Source: Ancylobacter novellus (GTDB taxonomy: Bacteria > Pseudomonadota > Alphaproteobacteria > Rhizobiales > Xanthobacteraceae). Taken from it: a stretch of DNA of 64,000 nucleotides. The stretch's first letter is position 1. Every line of letters starts with the position of its first letter. Location of the stretch: assembly GCA_003241485.1 (NCBI GenBank), contig QFQD01000055.1:21409-85408 (forward strand), written 5' to 3'. The position numbers and the translations under genes are program-made. Of this stretch, positions 25,806-35,618 are shown piece by piece. Under the pieces are notes generated by a model. It was given only the letters and a program-made list of their open reading frames with translations, was not told the DNA's origin and ran no database searches.

Positions 25806-26876
25806 CTAGCGCGCAGCGCGCGCCAGACCGTGCGCCACCAGCCGGTCGATGATCTCGGGATAGCTCACCCCGCTCGCCGCCATCGCCTTTGGATACATGC
25901 TGATATTGGTGAAGCCGGGAATGGTATTCAGCTCGTTGACGAGGATGCGCATGTCCTCGGTGACGAAGAAATCGGCCCGCGCCATGCCGTCGCAACCCAG
26001 CGCGCGGAAGGCGTCGGCCGCCATCGCCTGCAGCTTGGCCTCGACCTCGGCCGGCAGCTGTGCTGGCACCATGATCGCCGCGCCGTCAGCGTCGATATAT
26101 TTGGCATCATAGCTGTAGAAGCCGTGGCTTTCGGCCGGGCGGATCTCGCCGGGACGCGAGACGAACAGCCCGCCCTCGGGATCCTCCAGCACGCTCAGTT
26201 CGATCTCGCGGCCACGGATGAACTCTTCCGCGAGCAGTTTGCGATCGTGTCGGAAGCCCTCGACGAGCGCCGCCGCATAGTCGGCCTCCGTTGCTACCTT
26301 GCTCACCCCGACCGAGGAGCCCTGCCGTGCCGGCTTGATGAACACCGGCAGCCCGAGCGTCGCCACGAGCTCGGCGAAGCTCGGCGCGGCGCCCTCGCGG
26401 ATGGTGACGGCGCGGGCGGTTGGCAGGCCAGCCTCGATATAGAGCCGCTTGGCAATGTCCTTGTCGAGCGCGGTGGCCGAGCCAAGGATGCCGCAGCCGA
26501 CAAGCGCCACGCCCGCCACCTCGGCAAGGCCCTGCACCGACCCATCCTCACCGGGCAGACCATGCAGCACGGGGAAAAGGAGGTCGACCGCCGGCAGTTC
26601 ATGCGGCACGCCGCCGGCGGGGATAGCGAGGAGCCGTCCCTTGCCGCCCGGTACGAGACACAGCTCCGTGCCGCTGTCGGGCGTGTCGAGCACGTCGTTC
26701 TCGAAGCGGCCGGCGAGCCAGCGCCCGTCGCGGGTGATGAAGATCGCGACCGGGTCGTATTTCGCCGGGTCCAGCGCCCGCATGACATTGGTGCCCGACA
26801 TCACCGAGACATCGTGCTCGGCGGAGCGCCCGCCATAGAGCACCACGATGCGCAGACGGTTGGATGAAGCGGTCAC
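25806..26876 (-). CDS. ddl: D-alanine--D-alanine ligase
   Basis: A 356-residue ATP-grasp ligase making the D-Ala-D-Ala end of the peptidoglycan precursor. N-terminal RIVVLYGGRSAEHDVSVMSG, LLFPVLHGLPGEDGSVQG with the glycine-rich loop, FIKPARQGSSVGVSKV and the metal-binding FVTEDMRILVNELNTIPGF near the C-terminus. The size and the SYDAKYIDADGAAIMVPAQL segment fit the DdlA-like class. It starts with GTG preceded by GGAG. It lies outside the mur/fts cluster, so it is probably a stand-alone ligase; another ddl may exist in the genome. Confidence 0.93.
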   Translation of the reverse strand: MTASSNRLRIVVLYGGRSAEHDVSVMSGTNVMRALDPAKYDPVAIFITRDGRWLAGRFENDVLDTPDSGTELCLVPGGKGRLLAIPAGGVPHELPAVDLLFPVLHGLPGEDGSVQGLAEVAGVALVGCGILGSATALDKDIAKRLYIEAGLPTARAVTIREGAAPSFAELVATLGLPVFIKPARQGSSVGVSKVATEADYAAALVEGFRHDRKLLAEEFIRGREIELSVLEDPEGGLFVSRPGEIRPAESHGFYSYDAKYIDADGAAIMVPAQLPAEVEAKLQAMAADAFRALGCDGMARADFFVTEDMRILVNELNTIPGFTNISMYPKAMAASGVSYPEIIDRLVAHGLARAAR

Positions 26877-27011
26877 GGGAGGCTCCGATGGCTGCGGAAG
26901 GAAGGGATCGTACGGGAAAAACCGGCCCAGCGACGTTCCGGTCGCCCCGGTTAACAGCGCCTTAACAGGCGCCGCCGGATCCCCCGCCCTGATAGGCGCG
27001 CTACCGCCGCT

Positions 27012-28370
27012 TCACGCCGCGGTCCGCGCCGCCAGCTCGCGGAAATGCCCGCGTGTCTGCAGATAGGCGAGGATGGCGAGGCCCGGCAGGGCGGCGAGCG
27101 CGGTGACGGCGAAGAACCACATCCAGCCGGTCTGCTGCGCCACGAAGCCCGCGCTCGAGGCGAGGAAGGTGCGCCCGACCGCGGCCAGCGCGGTCAGCAG
27201 TGCATATTGCGTGGCGGTGTGGGCGCGGTCGCCGCACAGCGCGGAGATGTAGGCGACGAAGATCACCGTGCCGATGGCGCCGGTGAAGTTCTCGATGATG
27301 ATGGTCACCGTCAGCGCCGCGAGATCGACGCCCATCCACGCCTGCCACGAGAAGACGAGATTGGACGCCATCTGCAACAGGCCGGCGATCCACAGGCTGG
27401 TCACCAGCGGCAAGGCGCGGGCGATAAGCCCGCCGGCGAAGCCGCCGAGGATCGCCGCCGCGAAGCCGACGCCCTTGACGATGCCCGCATAGGCCGCCTT
27501 GTCGAAGCCGATATCGATGACGAAGGCGCCGGTGAGGACCCCGGCAAAGGCATCGCAGAACTTGAAGAACACCACGAAGCCGAGAATGGCGATGGCGCTG
27601 CGGCGCGACAGGAACTCCCCGAACGCGCCCACCGCCGTCTCCGCGATGCGCTTGAAGACGCTGCCTTCATGCCGCGTGGCAGGCCCGCCCTCCGGCTCCT
27701 TCGCCATCAGCGTGGCGAAAAGGCCGACGGCCACCATGAGCGCGGCGGCGAGATAGCCGTAACCCCACACATCCGCGCGCGGCACGCCCAGCACCTCGAA
27801 CCACGCCACCAGCAGCACGACGCCGGCGCCCGAGGCGAGCATGCCGACGCGGTAGGCCGCGACATAGCCCGCCATGCCGGCTGCCTGCTCGCGCACCTCC
27901 AGGCTCTCGACGCGGAAGGCATCGACCACGATGTCCTGCGTCGCCGAGGCGCAGGCGACGAGGAACGCCCCGAGCGCCACATGCCAGGGCGAGAGCACCG
28001 GGTCCTGGAAGCCCAGCCAGACAATGGCGACGGCCAGCAGCAACTGCGTGAACACAAGCCAGCCGCGCCGCCGGCCCAGCCAGCGCCCGAGCAAAGGCAC
28101 GTCGAGCGCATCGACCAGCGGGGCCCAGATGAACTTGAAATTATAGGGAACGCCGACCAGCGCGAAGAGGCCGATCGTGGCGAGGTTCACCTTGGCTTCC
28201 GCCATCCAGATGGTCAGCGTCGCGCCGGAAAGCGCCAGCGGCAGGCCGGAAGAGAAGCCGAGCAGGATGACGATGAGAACGCGCGGGCGCAGATACACCG
28301 CGAGGCTGGCGAGGAAGCCGTCCTCGTCGCGGGCGGGCGGCGTAGCTTGGGTGCGGGTGGCGTCGGTCAT
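27012..28370 (-). CDS. AmpG-like muropeptide MFS transporter
   Basis: A 452-residue major facilitator protein with about 12-14 transmembrane segments. Family features are LLGFSSGLPLALSGATLTIW in TM1, GVPYNFKFIWAPLVDALDVP, RRRGWLVFTQLLLA and SATQDIVVDAFRVE, all typical of AmpG permeases that import anhydromuropeptides for cell-wall recycling. The conserved Asp-rich loop (APLVDALD) is present. It lies downstream of ddl on neither shared transcript nor clear operon (135-base gap, same strand), but both act in peptidoglycan turnover. Confidence 0.85.
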   Translation of the reverse strand: MTDATRTQATPPARDEDGFLASLAVYLRPRVLIVILLGFSSGLPLALSGATLTIWMAEAKVNLATIGLFALVGVPYNFKFIWAPLVDALDVPLLGRWLGRRRGWLVFTQLLLAVAIVWLGFQDPVLSPWHVALGAFLVACASATQDIVVDAFRVESLEVREQAAGMAGYVAAYRVGMLASGAGVVLLVAWFEVLGVPRADVWGYGYLAAALMVAVGLFATLMAKEPEGGPATRHEGSVFKRIAETAVGAFGEFLSRRSAIAILGFVVFFKFCDAFAGVLTGAFVIDIGFDKAAYAGIVKGVGFAAAILGGFAGGLIARALPLVTSLWIAGLLQMASNLVFSWQAWMGVDLAALTVTIIIENFTGAIGTVIFVAYISALCGDRAHTATQYALLTALAAVGRTFLASSAGFVAQQTGWMWFFAVTALAALPGLAILAYLQTRGHFRELAARTAA

Positions 28371-28515
28371 GGCGGCTCGCTCGGCTGCGGCGCGATTCGG
28401 GGCTCGGAAGCCTATCTCTAGAGGGCTTTCGCCTCCGGATCACCTGCGCCGTCATCCGCGTGGCAACGCAGGCTCGCGCCGGCACCGGACAGCAGTGTTG
28501 ATGATGGTGGAACCG

Positions 28516-29475
28516 CTAAGCCCTATCGGGCTGGAGGACGGCGCTCTCCACCGGGATGACGTCAACGGCCACGTCGAGCTTCTGCCGGCCCGGCCCGAAG
28601 ACCACGCCGCCGATGGGCGCGACGTCGGTATAGTCGCGGCCATTGGCGAGGACCACATGGTCGGTCGAGGCCAGAACGGCGTTGGTCGGGTCGAGGCCCT
28701 GCCAGCCGAAGGCCGCACCGCACCACACCGATACCCAGGCATGGGTCGCGTCCGCGCCCTGCAGCCGCTCCTGCCCGGGCGGCGGCTCGGTGCGCAGGAA
28801 GCCGGAGACATAGCCCCCCGGCAGGCCAAGGCCGCGCAGCCCGGCAATCATGATATGCGCGAAATCCTGGCACACGCCGCGGCGCATCTCGAACGCCTCA
28901 AGAGCGGGGGTGGAGACATCCGTCGCCCGCGGGTCATAGGTGAACTCGTCGTGCAGTCGGTCCATCAGCTCGATCGCGCCGGCGAGGATCGGCCGGCCTT
29001 CCGGGAAGCTCTTTGCCGCCCACTCCGTGATGGGCGCGCTGAGCGGCACGGCGAGGCTGGGAAAGACATGATGGGCGGGCGAGCCTGGCCCGAGATCGAG
29101 GCAGTCGGCCACGGCCTCACGCACCGCCTCCCACGCGGGCGACGCGGCGGGGTCGAGGCGGGGGGCGGCTTCCACCTCCACCCGTGCCCGCGTGTGCACC
29201 TTGAAATCGGTGTGCGGGGTCTCGATGCGGATATGCACCACCTTGTTGCCGAAGAAGTCGCGCGTCTCCGTCCATTCCACCGGCTCGGGCTCGACGGTGA
29301 AATGGCTGGCGCACACGCGCTGGCCGGGCCGGTCCACCGGCACCATCCGCACCACGTGCCGCGCCACCGGCACGGCATGGGTGTAGGCATAGGCTGTGGT
29401 CTGGTGGATGTCGTAGACCACCCGCGCGGGCTGCGCGGGCACAGAGCTCGTGGCTTTCGGCTCGGTCTCGCTCAT
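28516..29475 (-). CDS. Transglutaminase-like protease family protein, small form
   Basis: A 319-residue protein with an N-terminal bacterial transglutaminase-associated domain (VYDIHQTTAYAYTHAVPVAR) and a transglutaminase core. The catalytic Cys is in RRGVCQDFAHIMIAGLRGLG, the His in ATHAWVSVW and the Asp in GWQGLDPTN. Such proteins are predicted cysteine peptidases or amidases. No signal peptide is seen. Its ATG overlaps the stop of the fused ATP-grasp/alpha-E gene by four bases, and it is the last gene of a three-gene set with that protein and a second, larger transglutaminase. The biochemical role of the set is unknown. Confidence 0.87.
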   Translation of the reverse strand: MSETEPKATSSVPAQPARVVYDIHQTTAYAYTHAVPVARHVVRMVPVDRPGQRVCASHFTVEPEPVEWTETRDFFGNKVVHIRIETPHTDFKVHTRARVEVEAAPRLDPAASPAWEAVREAVADCLDLGPGSPAHHVFPSLAVPLSAPITEWAAKSFPEGRPILAGAIELMDRLHDEFTYDPRATDVSTPALEAFEMRRGVCQDFAHIMIAGLRGLGLPGGYVSGFLRTEPPPGQERLQGADATHAWVSVWCGAAFGWQGLDPTNAVLASTDHVVLANGRDYTDVAPIGGVVFGPGRQKLDVAVDVIPVESAVLQPDRA

Positions 29476-31985
29476 GAAACGAGGTCCCACGGCGTTTCCA
29501 CCGGCTGGCGGTGGATGAAATAGCGTTCGGCGATGTCGTTGGAGAGCTCCATCAGCTGCCCTTCGATCTCACGCAGGCGCTCATCGTGGAAGTCGCTGGC
29601 GTCGAACGCCTTCATCGAGGCTGCCAGGCGCGCGGCGAGACGCTCCTCCGGCGGGGGCGGCTCATCGCCGAGATGGCCCGGCAGCTGGTCGAGATGCGCC
29701 ATGATGGCGTCGATCTGGAAGGCCAGCGCACGCGGGTTGACCGGCTCAAGCAGCACGAGGTCGAGCACCGGCGCGCGGCTCTCCACCATCACATAGCGCG
29801 AGCGGTAGGTGATCTGGCTGTCGCACAGCTCCAGCAGCACGTCGAGCGTGCCCGCCGTGGGGGTCTCGCCGACCAGTGCGCGGGCGAAGCGGCAGGTCGA
29901 GATGCCGCGCTCGATGCGGCGGCCGAGATCAAGGAAGCGCCAGCCGGCCAGCCGGTTCATGTTCTCCGAGGCGAGGCCGGAGAACGCCGCCAGCGCCCGC
30001 AGCGCGCGGTCGGAGCGCTCATAGGCGTCCGGCTCGGCGCTGACGGTCGGCACCGGCTCGGCGACCAGCTGGGCAAGTTCCGACAGGGTGCGCCAGGCAT
30101 CGGGAGACAGCCGGTCGCGAATGACCGAAGCCGTCTGCCGCGCGGCCTCGATGATGTTGGGCAGCGCGCCGGGCAGGTCGCGACGGGTCAGCGCGGCGAG
30201 CGCATGGCGCGCCGGTCTGGCAGGGGCGAGGTCTTCCGGCACGGCGCCCCATTCGCCCAGCAGTCCGAGCAGCGCGTTGAGCGAGACACTGTCGCCCTCG
30301 ACCGAGGTGGACAGGCGCCCGACCAGCGTGCGGAGCAGGCGCAGCGTCGCCTCGGCACGCTCGACATAGCGCCCGAGCCAGAAGAAATTATCCGCCGCGC
30401 GGCTCGGCAGCGGGCCGGTCTGCCGCTTGATCTCCACGCGGTCGACGGCCGGCAGCAGAGAGGTCTGCTCCACCGGGCTCGCATCGAGCACCCACACATC
30501 GGCGGAACGCCCGCCGCTCTGCATGGTGACGGCGCGCGAATCCTGGCTGTCGGACACACGGCAGAAGCCACCGGGCATCACCTTCCAGCCCTGCTCCGTC
30601 GCCGCCACGAAGATGCGCAGGATGAACGGGCGCGGCTCCAGCTTCCCCTTGCGCCAGACCGGCATGGTGGACAGCCGTGCCGCCTCCTGACCGACGAAGT
30701 CGACCCCGCGGGTGCGGATCGCCGCCCGGATCTTCTGCCGCTGCGCCCGGTCGAGATCGGCACCGATCACCGGTCCCTTGTCGAGCAGGCCCGGCAGCGC
30801 GCGCTGAAAGGCGGGAGCGATGACCAGATCGTCCAGATCATCGAGAACGCGCTCGCGCTCGCTCTCCTGCCCGCACCACCAGGTCGCGACATTGGGAAGG
30901 ATCAGGTCCTCGCCGAGCACGCGCGAGCCGAGCTTGGGCAGGAAGCTCATCAGCGCGGGAGCCTCGACCACGCCGGCCCCGAGCGCATTGGCCACCGCCA
31001 CACCGCCCGCACGGATGGCCTGCACGAGGCCCGGCACACCGAGATGCGAGCGCGGATTGAGCTCCAGCGGGTCGGCATAGTCGGAATCAAGGCGGCGCAG
31101 CAGCACATCCACCCGTTTCAGCCCGGCGACGGTGCGGACATAGACGATGTTGTCGCGCACCATCAGGTCCTCGCCCTCGAGCAGCACAAAGCCGAGATAG
31201 CGGGCGAGATAGGCGTGCTCGAAATAGGTCTCGTTCAGCGCGCCGGGCGTCAGCAGGCCGACCCGGCCTTCGCCGGAGCGGTCCAGCCGCGTCAGCCCGG
31301 CGCGCATCGCCTGAAAGAAGCTGGCCAGCCGCACGACATTGAGCGAACGGGCAAGATCGGGCAGCGCGCGGGCGATGGCGATGCGGTTCTCCAGCGCGTA
31401 ACCCGCGCCGGAAGGCGACTGCGTGCGGTCGGAGATCACCCACCAGCGCCCATCGGGACCACGGCCTATATCGGCGGCATAGACCCGCAGAAAGCTGCCG
31501 CCATGCGGATCGACACCGACCAGCGGGCGCAGGAAATCCGGCGAGCCGGCAATGGCGGCGGCCGGCAGGGCGCCCGAGCGAACGAGATTGCCCGCGCCAT
31601 AGATGTCCGCCAGCACACCTTCGAGCAACTGGGCCCGCTGGATCAACCCGCGTTCAAGCGCCTGCCATTCGCTGTCGTCGATGACGAGCGGCAGATGAGA
31701 GATCGGCCAGGGCCGCTCGCCGCCATTGGGGTCGTTATAGACGCGGTAGAACACGCCGGAGCGGTAGAGATGGCGGTCCGCGGCGCTGAAGCGGCGGTTC
31801 ACCTCGTCGACGCCCATCTCGGCCAGGCCCGAGAGCATGGACAGCCAGTGCGCGCGCGGGCGCCCTTCGGCATCGACGAGTTCGTCGTGCACGCCGGGAA
31901 GCGGCTGGTATCCCGCCAGCAGCGCCTCGACCGCCTCTTCCTCGAAGAGGTGCGTCAGCGCCCTTGGCTCGTTGCGTCTGGGCAT
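29472..31985 (-). CDS. Circularly permuted ATP-grasp fused to alpha-E domain
   Basis: An 837-residue fusion of two proteins that are separate in many genomes. Residues about 1-515 are the circularly permuted type 2 ATP-grasp (DUF404/DUF407): SGVFYRVYNDPNGGERPWP, LLEGVLADIYG, HGGSFLRVYAADIGRGPDG, RLGLLTPGALNETYFEHAY and the catalytic-end RPFILRIFVAATEQGW. Residues about 525-830 are the helical alpha-E domain (DUF403), starting LPSRAADNFFWLGRYVERAE. Family analyses predict an ATP-dependent carboxylate-amine ligase acting with transglutaminase-type peptidases to build and trim a peptide or amide. Both flanking genes encode such transglutaminases. No product is known. Confidence 0.88.
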   Translation of the reverse strand: MPRRNEPRALTHLFEEEAVEALLAGYQPLPGVHDELVDAEGRPRAHWLSMLSGLAEMGVDEVNRRFSAADRHLYRSGVFYRVYNDPNGGERPWPISHLPLVIDDSEWQALERGLIQRAQLLEGVLADIYGAGNLVRSGALPAAAIAGSPDFLRPLVGVDPHGGSFLRVYAADIGRGPDGRWWVISDRTQSPSGAGYALENRIAIARALPDLARSLNVVRLASFFQAMRAGLTRLDRSGEGRVGLLTPGALNETYFEHAYLARYLGFVLLEGEDLMVRDNIVYVRTVAGLKRVDVLLRRLDSDYADPLELNPRSHLGVPGLVQAIRAGGVAVANALGAGVVEAPALMSFLPKLGSRVLGEDLILPNVATWWCGQESERERVLDDLDDLVIAPAFQRALPGLLDKGPVIGADLDRAQRQKIRAAIRTRGVDFVGQEAARLSTMPVWRKGKLEPRPFILRIFVAATEQGWKVMPGGFCRVSDSQDSRAVTMQSGGRSADVWVLDASPVEQTSLLPAVDRVEIKRQTGPLPSRAADNFFWLGRYVERAEATLRLLRTLVGRLSTSVEGDSVSLNALLGLLGEWGAVPEDLAPARPARHALAALTRRDLPGALPNIIEAARQTASVIRDRLSPDAWRTLSELAQLVAEPVPTVSAEPDAYERSDRALRALAAFSGLASENMNRLAGWRFLDLGRRIERGISTCRFARALVGETPTAGTLDVLLELCDSQITYRSRYVMVESRAPVLDLVLLEPVNPRALAFQIDAIMAHLDQLPGHLGDEPPPPEERLAARLAASMKAFDASDFHDERLREIEGQLMELSNDIAERYFIHRQPVETPWDLVS

Positions 31986-32080
31986 GATGCCCCCTATGCC
32001 CACCCTTGGCCGGGGAAAGCAATCGGCCAGCGGCCGCCGGACGGCGGCCTCCCCGTTATCCCCGCTTCGCCGAGGCGGCG

Positions 32081-35000
32081 TCAGATCCGTGCCGGACGCC
32101 TCAGATCAAGCGTGGTCGGGAATTCCGAGGACGGCTCTTCCGGCGGGACGAACAGATAGCCAGGAGTGTGACCGTAGTTCTGGAAGCGCGCCAGACGCCG
32201 CGCCTGCGCCTCGTACGAATTCACCGGAAAAGTCTCGTAATTGCGGCCACCAGGATGGGCAACGTGATAGACGCACCCGCCCAGCGACCGGTTCGACCAA
32301 AGATCGACGATGTCGAAGGTCAGCGGCGCATGCGCGGGAACGGTCGGGTGCAGGCCCGAGGCCGGCTGCCACGCCTTGAAGCGCACGCCTGCGACATATT
32401 CGCCGAAGCGCCCGGTCGGCCCGAGCGGCAGGCGCCGGCCATTGCAGGTGATGACGTGGCGGATCGGGTTCAGCCCCTCCAGCTTCACCTGCAGCCGTTC
32501 CACCGAGGAATCGACGAAGCGCACCGTGCCCCCGGCCGCTCCCTCCTCGCCCAGCACATGCCAGGGCTCCAGCGCCTGACGCAGTTCCAGCGAAACGCCG
32601 CCATGCTCCACCTGCCCGAAATAGGGGAAGCGGAATTCGCGCTGCGCCTCGAACCACAGCGGATCGACACGGTAGCCCGCGCGGCCGAGATCGTTCAGCA
32701 CATCGAGGAAATCGGCCCAGACATAATGCGGCAGCATGAAACGGTCATGCAGCGCGGTGCCCCAGCGGGCGAGCGGACCCTCCTGCGGCTCGCGCCAGAG
32801 CCAGGCGATCAGCGCACGCAGCAGCAATTGCTGGGCAAGGCTCATGCGCCAGTCCGGCGGCATCTCGAAGGAGCGGAACTCGACGAGCCCCAGCCGCCCG
32901 GTCGGCCCGTCCGGCGAGAACAGCTTGTCGATGCAGATCTCGGAGCGATGGGTGTTGCCGGTGACGTCGGTGAGCAGGTTTCGGAACAGCCGGTCGACCA
33001 GCCAGGGCGGGGGCGTCTGCCCCTTGCCCGGCGCCGGCACGTTCGACATGGCGATTTCCAGCTCATAGACGCTGTCGTGGCGCGCCTCGTCGATGCGCGG
33101 CGCCTGGCTTGTCGGGCCGATGAACAGGCCCGAAAACAGGAAAGACAGCGCGGGGTGGCGCTGCCAGTAGATGAGCAGGCTCTTGAGCAGGTCCGGCCGC
33201 CGCAGGAACGGACTGTCCGCCGGCGTCGCGCCGCCGACCACGACATGGTTGCCGCCGCCCGTGCCGGTATGCCGGCCGTCGACCATGAACTTCTCGGTGC
33301 CAAGCCGCGATAGCCGCGCCTCGTCATAGAGATCGCGGGTGATCTCGACGCAGGTTTTCCAGTTCGACGCCGGATGGACGTTCACCTCGATCACGCCCGG
33401 ATCGGGTGCGACACGGATGACGTTGAGCCGCGGATCGACGGGCGGCGTATAGCCCTCGATATGCACCGGCAGTTTCAGCTCCGCCGCCGTCACCTCAATG
33501 GCGGCGAGAAGTTCCAGATAGTCCTCCAGACGCTCCGTCGGCGGCATGAACACGCACAGCCGTCCGTCGCGCGGCTCGACGACAAGCGCGGTGCGCACCG
33601 AGCCGGTGCCGGTCAGCACCTGGTCGACCTTGTCCTGATGACCTTCCTCGGCCGGGCCGCGCCGATAGAGCTGGTGCAGCGCCTCGACGTCCGGCAATTC
33701 GCCGGTGATCGCCATCGGATCGGCCGGGTGGACGTAAGGATAGGCCGCCGGCGGCACCCAGGGCAGGCTGGCGAGCGGCAGGCGGAAGCCGACCGGTGAA
33801 TCGCCCGGCACGAGGAACAGCTTGCCGCGCCGGAAGCGCCACTTCTCGCTCACCCAGCCTCGCTTGGAGCGCGCCTGCCAGCGCTGCACCGGCAGCACAT
33901 AGCCCGTGGGTCGGCCGAGGCCGCGCTCGAACACGCGCACGAAGCGGGCCCGTGCCTCCGGGTCTTCCAGCTTGGAATCCAGCGGATCCACATTGTTCGG
34001 CAGATCGCCTTCCTTGAGAATCCAGTGGGACGGATCCTCATAGGCCGGCTCGGCATGATCGTTCGGGATGCCCAGGCGCTCGGAGAGATTCACCGTGAAG
34101 GCGCGGGCGTCGTCGATGGTCGTGCCCGTCTGGTTCTCGGTGGCGACGAGATCGGGATCGCGCCAGATCGGCCGGCCGTCCTTGCGCCAGTACAGCGAGA
34201 AGGTCCAGCGCGGCAGGCTCTCGCCGGGATACCACTTGCCCTGGCCGTAATGCATCATGCCGCCGGGCGCGAAGCGCTTGCGCAGGCGGCGGATCAGGTC
34301 GTCGGCCCGCATACGCTTGGTCGGGCCGACCGCCGAGGTGTTCCACTCCGCGCCCTGATAGTCGTCGATCGAGATGAAGGTGGGCTCGCCGCCCATGGTG
34401 AGGCGGACATCCTGCGCGGCGAGGTCGGCGTCGACCTTGTCGCCGAGCGCGTCCAAGGCCGCCCAGGCCTCGTCCGAGAAAGGCAGCGTGACACGCGGCT
34501 TCTCGGCGATGCGGGTGACCTTCATGTCGAAATCGAATGAGGTCTCCAGGCCCGGCTCGGCGCTGAAGCTGCCGGTGATCGGGGCGGCGGAGGCGTAGCT
34601 GGGCGTGGCACAGAGCGGCAGATGGCTCTCGCCGCACAGGAGGCCCGAGGTCGGATCGAGGCCGATCCAGCCGGCGCCGGGCAGATAGACCTCGCACCAG
34701 GCGTGCAGGTCCGTGAAGTCGACTTCCGTTCCCGTGGGGCCGTCCAGCGCCTTGACGTCGGGCTTGAGCTGGATGAGGTAGCCGGAGACAAAGCGGGCGG
34801 CAAAGCCCAGCCGGCGCAGGATCTGCACCAGCAGCCAGCCGGAATCGCGGCAGGAACCGGAGGCGCGCGACAAGGTCTCGTCGGGCGTCTGCACGCCCGG
34901 CTCCAGGCGGATGAGATAGCCCACCTGCTGCTGGAGGCTCGCATTGAGCTGCACGAGGAAATCGACGGTGGGCGTCTCCCCGCTCGGCCGGATCTTCTCG

Positions 35001-35392
35001 ACATAGGCGTCGAGCAGCGGGCCGCCTTCCTCCGCCTCCAGATAGGGGATCAGCTCCTTGGCCAGATCCTCCGTATAAGCAAAGGGGAATTTCTCCGCAT
35101 ATTCCTCGATGAAGAAGTCGAACGGGTTGTAGACCGTCATGTCGGCGATGAGGTCGACCTCGACCCGGAATTCCGTCGTCGGCTCCGGGAAAACGTAGCG
35201 CGCCATCCAGTTGCCGAAGGGGTCCTGCTGCCAGTTCACGAAGTGGTTCGAGGGCGTGACCTTGAGCGCGTAGCTCTTCACCGGCGTCCGGCAATGGGGG
35301 GCTGGCCGCAACCGGATGATCTGAGGCCCGAGCGACACCGGCCGATCATATTTGTAGGCCGTCACATGATGCAGGCTGGCAAAGATTGTCAT
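32081..35392 (-). CDS. Large transglutaminase-like protein with DUF2126
   Basis: A 1103-residue protein. Residues about 1-300 hold an N-terminal transglutaminase module: TIFASLHHVTAYKYDRPVSL, catalytic Cys in ASGSCRDSGWLLVQILRRLG, His in FTDLHAWCEVYLPG and Asp in GWIGLDPTSG. The rest (about 330-1100) is DUF2126, with LTMGGEPTFISIDD and YQGAEWNTSAVGP near its start and GGNHVVVGGATPADSPFLRR later. This long architecture is the usual partner of the ATP-grasp/alpha-E proteins. It is the first gene of the set, 95 bases upstream of the fusion gene. No signal peptide or membrane segment is seen, so a cytoplasmic role is likely. Confidence 0.88.
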   Translation of the reverse strand: MTIFASLHHVTAYKYDRPVSLGPQIIRLRPAPHCRTPVKSYALKVTPSNHFVNWQQDPFGNWMARYVFPEPTTEFRVEVDLIADMTVYNPFDFFIEEYAEKFPFAYTEDLAKELIPYLEAEEGGPLLDAYVEKIRPSGETPTVDFLVQLNASLQQQVGYLIRLEPGVQTPDETLSRASGSCRDSGWLLVQILRRLGFAARFVSGYLIQLKPDVKALDGPTGTEVDFTDLHAWCEVYLPGAGWIGLDPTSGLLCGESHLPLCATPSYASAAPITGSFSAEPGLETSFDFDMKVTRIAEKPRVTLPFSDEAWAALDALGDKVDADLAAQDVRLTMGGEPTFISIDDYQGAEWNTSAVGPTKRMRADDLIRRLRKRFAPGGMMHYGQGKWYPGESLPRWTFSLYWRKDGRPIWRDPDLVATENQTGTTIDDARAFTVNLSERLGIPNDHAEPAYEDPSHWILKEGDLPNNVDPLDSKLEDPEARARFVRVFERGLGRPTGYVLPVQRWQARSKRGWVSEKWRFRRGKLFLVPGDSPVGFRLPLASLPWVPPAAYPYVHPADPMAITGELPDVEALHQLYRRGPAEEGHQDKVDQVLTGTGSVRTALVVEPRDGRLCVFMPPTERLEDYLELLAAIEVTAAELKLPVHIEGYTPPVDPRLNVIRVAPDPGVIEVNVHPASNWKTCVEITRDLYDEARLSRLGTEKFMVDGRHTGTGGGNHVVVGGATPADSPFLRRPDLLKSLLIYWQRHPALSFLFSGLFIGPTSQAPRIDEARHDSVYELEIAMSNVPAPGKGQTPPPWLVDRLFRNLLTDVTGNTHRSEICIDKLFSPDGPTGRLGLVEFRSFEMPPDWRMSLAQQLLLRALIAWLWREPQEGPLARWGTALHDRFMLPHYVWADFLDVLNDLGRAGYRVDPLWFEAQREFRFPYFGQVEHGGVSLELRQALEPWHVLGEEGAAGGTVRFVDSSVERLQVKLEGLNPIRHVITCNGRRLPLGPTGRFGEYVAGVRFKAWQPASGLHPTVPAHAPLTFDIVDLWSNRSLGGCVYHVAHPGGRNYETFPVNSYEAQARRLARFQNYGHTPGYLFVPPEEPSSEFPTTLDLRRPARI

Positions 35393-35618
35393 AGGCACCA
35401 ACTGGGCAATGGACCCCGCTAGGCCGGAACGCATGCCCGACCACGCGACGCGAGTTTGTAGGCCATGCTGAACGCACGAATCATGCCGCATGCGCGGATG
35501 AGGCGGCGCCCCGTGTCGTGCCTCGCCTCGCGCCGGTATGACGGAAGGGCGGGCACTGCAAAGCGCAGCCTAGCCTGTTTCGGCGCCATCCGTGCCGCCT
35601 AAAAAAGCGGCGGCCAGA

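Noticed and set aside
26957..26972. GCGCC-TTAACA-GGCGC hairpin between ddl and the AmpG-like gene
   Set aside because: Only five pairs, no T-run and upstream of both local starts; probably chance in GC-rich DNA.
29511..32159. 882-codon plus-strand open frame
   Set aside because: Antisense to the ATP-grasp/alpha-E fusion, which has conserved motifs throughout; the antisense product is low-complexity Gln/Arg/Ala sequence.
35594..35614. GCCGCC / GGCGGC stem near the RND pump stop codon as a terminator
   Set aside because: The A/T-run lies inside the loop rather than after the stem, so it is not a standard intrinsic terminator on either strand.
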